From UBA1081 sp045658165 (GTDB lineage: Bacteria; Bacillota; Clostridia; Oscillospirales; Acutalibacteraceae): a DNA stretch of 7,456 bases. The notes beneath the pieces are model-generated. The model was not told the DNA's origin. It saw nothing but the letters and a program-made list of their open reading frames with translations, and ran no database searches. Every line of letters begins with the position of its first letter. The first letter of the stretch is position 1. The stretch spans positions 1 to 7,456 of the forward strand of contig JAZOUN010000043.1 of NCBI GenBank assembly GCA_045658165.1. Reading direction: 5' to 3'. This document shows, one piece after another, positions 7,401-7,456 of this stretch. The position numbers and the translations under genes were made by a program.

Positions 7401-7456
7401 AAGTTATCGCCCCTCTTGCCCACTCATTTGGTGCTGAGTTTACAGAAGACGGTGTA
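4409..7456 (+). CDS. Large secreted GH43-like glycosidase with LamG-like domain (3' truncated)
   Basis: The frame is open for 1016 codons to the window edge. A signal peptide is clear: KKNVFKR, hydrophobic ALSMAMAVLMVLSCWVWF, then cleavage probably near VMADA (residues 34-39). Residues about 45-375 form a GH43-like five-bladed propeller. Strand patterns such as YLFAYFTG, IHLAVSKDG and FIIWRSKDLVNW fit, with candidate base D93 (VRDPYI), pKa-modulating D228 (VIDADI) and acid E301 (SLEGC). GH43 enzymes cut arabinose- or xylose-containing plant polysaccharides; the substrate here is not predictable. Residues about 395-633 resemble a LamG/concanavalin-like sugar-binding domain (FTITFSAMLQP, VMVYVDGELVISRN, MRIGRSGW). 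Residues 634-975 match nothing I recognise. A Cys3-His motif follows at 976-1005. The ATG at 4409 is chosen for 5-base spacing from AGGAG; 4415 is equally possible. It begins 8 bases after the PqqD-like gene, with no promoter between. Codon use shifts sharply at about 6310-6900. Confidence 0.88.
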   Translation, partial: MSMKKNVFKRALSMAMAVLMVLSCWVWFEPAQVMADAAASTLKDHYLFAYFTGTSKEGQTIHLAVSKDGYNYTALRNNEPVIIPSKGVGNVRDPYIWYNEQDNYYYILATDLDFTDGGGDYSNNSQSFIIWRSKDLVNWYDETFIDVSKMAHLIGDTRNMSAVWAPQVLWDGSAYVVYFTLACNATSWFDIVYLKTTDLMDPNAYYEFDYILGNGKGNGVDNGYGVIDADIIHNPGDGKYYLFYKTECNGHEMGSTATGTSLKTIHYYVGDTPTGPFRNPGDTKWSNAGFSVFPNYTVSLEGCNSFFDNDGNLLMYVDEFEHTNYYTGKAEAYFHIAKSNGYDFTSWSYPDVNSHNINSLSPRHGSVVKITEAEYNRLLNNSYNITSSSYPETEVLDDHLVAKYFTTSDVKWNAVYGQPNLASATGITMVDDPSIGYYAQFDSTNGGWADVDFDSLFLKTNGLNYEDGFTITFSAMLQPNASVNNENNDRIYEIADVFGSRTGVEHYTHFSPGGGGNGSYIGNYNGPVDGGNDWLNDKDRANRDDECFHEYIISYATGNVMVYVDGELVISRNRFTGVKLDESWYKALGSNATMRIGRSGWDADPLFKGRIQNLCIYDCSMSYYDAQSMNDDFKEENGWVEKENYTGITSVVPTFSASNASQMEPLRDTNFSNVLYSQHLAGNPWGTGESANPTHDDYIDYAATYYSSNNVHFGIYYSKLTVLLIDGINPALIPVEVAGRINHKDRESYLSSVYPSNGGSESDNPEFKLQAPWVGWNSDTNYHETIKNPDGENHRIGHNQSTSFSSAWLDDQNSQSRKIQYYASTLRVDEANLDFGGSYYKKYDLIWRMKGYVDSPGSFSVPVATKNNPIYLIDFRPIIALRNEITEDEYNKVMNNPDLCPELKQKYASAVYTIRTLDPNNFGFAASPVTATKALGKAIGEAVGTYNGVMDEIAREKASGNYGHQPSQFEAREETCAVAGLTAGSYCVICGEILEEQEVIAPLAHSFGAEFTEDGV
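5591..6307 (+). other. LamG/concanavalin-A-like domain within the secreted protein
   Basis: Residues 395-633 of the protein starting at 4409. The order is typical of LamG-type jelly-roll domains: an opening VLDDHLVAKYF, a GFTITFSAML strand, a YIISYATGNVMVYVDGELV hairpin, then LGSNATMRIGRSGW and a closing FKGRIQNLCIYD. Such modules usually bind carbohydrate or act as spacers next to glycoside hydrolases. The match is by pattern only. Confidence 0.7.
7334..7417 (+). other. Cys3-His motif within the secreted protein
   Basis: C976, C987, C990 and H1005 are arranged as C-x10-C-x2-C-x14-H, in the pattern CAVAGLTAGSYCVICGEIL followed by PLAHSFG. This short motif recurs, often in tandem, in secreted proteins of Ruminococcus-like bacteria and could bind a metal or form disulfides. 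More copies may follow beyond the window edge. Confidence 0.6.

Noticed and set aside
1..7456. CRISPR arrays, insertion sequences, tRNA or rRNA genes
   Set aside because: No regularly spaced direct repeats, transposase-like frames with terminal repeats, or recognisable structural RNA sequences were seen.

Overview
The window looks like chromosomal DNA of an anaerobic gut or rumen member of the Bacillota, most likely a Ruminococcus-like Oscillospiraceae. The evidence is moderate AT content, strong GGAGG-type ribosome binding sites, a typical Firmicute secretion signal on the last gene, and a Cys3-His motif near the window's 3' end of the sort found in secreted Firmicute proteins. The genus is inferred from sequence style, not shown. 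All convincing genes are on the + strand.

Layout: (1) 2-868 is the C-terminal third of leucyl-tRNA synthetase (leuS), cut by the left edge and followed by a strong intrinsic terminator (874-904). (2) 929-1924 is a cytoplasmic L-asparaginase-family protein that keeps the Thr motifs but seems to lack the family's catalytic lysine. (3) 1925-2069 is a very AT-rich gap with a plausible sigma-A-type promoter and overlapping AT inverted repeats. (4) 2070-4400 is a compact four-gene cassette: a 78-residue Cys-containing small peptide with a leader-like N-terminus, a lipoprotein with two similar beta-rich modules, a radical SAM/SPASM enzyme, and a PqqD-like peptide-binding protein. (5) Eight bases later, from 4409 to the right edge, begins a very large secreted protein. 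It has a signal peptide, a GH43-like five-bladed propeller with a visible Asp/Asp/Glu triad, a LamG-like domain, an unassigned region, and a Cys3-His motif near the window's end.

The genes from 2070 onward are spaced or overlapped by -11 to +21 bases, have no terminator between them, and probably form one operon. The simplest reading is a RiPP (ribosomally made, post-translationally modified peptide) system. The PqqD-like protein would bind the leader of the small peptide and present it to the radical SAM/SPASM enzyme, which would install thioether or carbon-carbon crosslinks. The lipoprotein and the secreted carbohydrate-active protein would act outside the cell. No dedicated exporter or leader peptidase lies in the window. 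The link between the peptide and the secreted glycosidase-like protein is the most intriguing part and is inference from gene order only.
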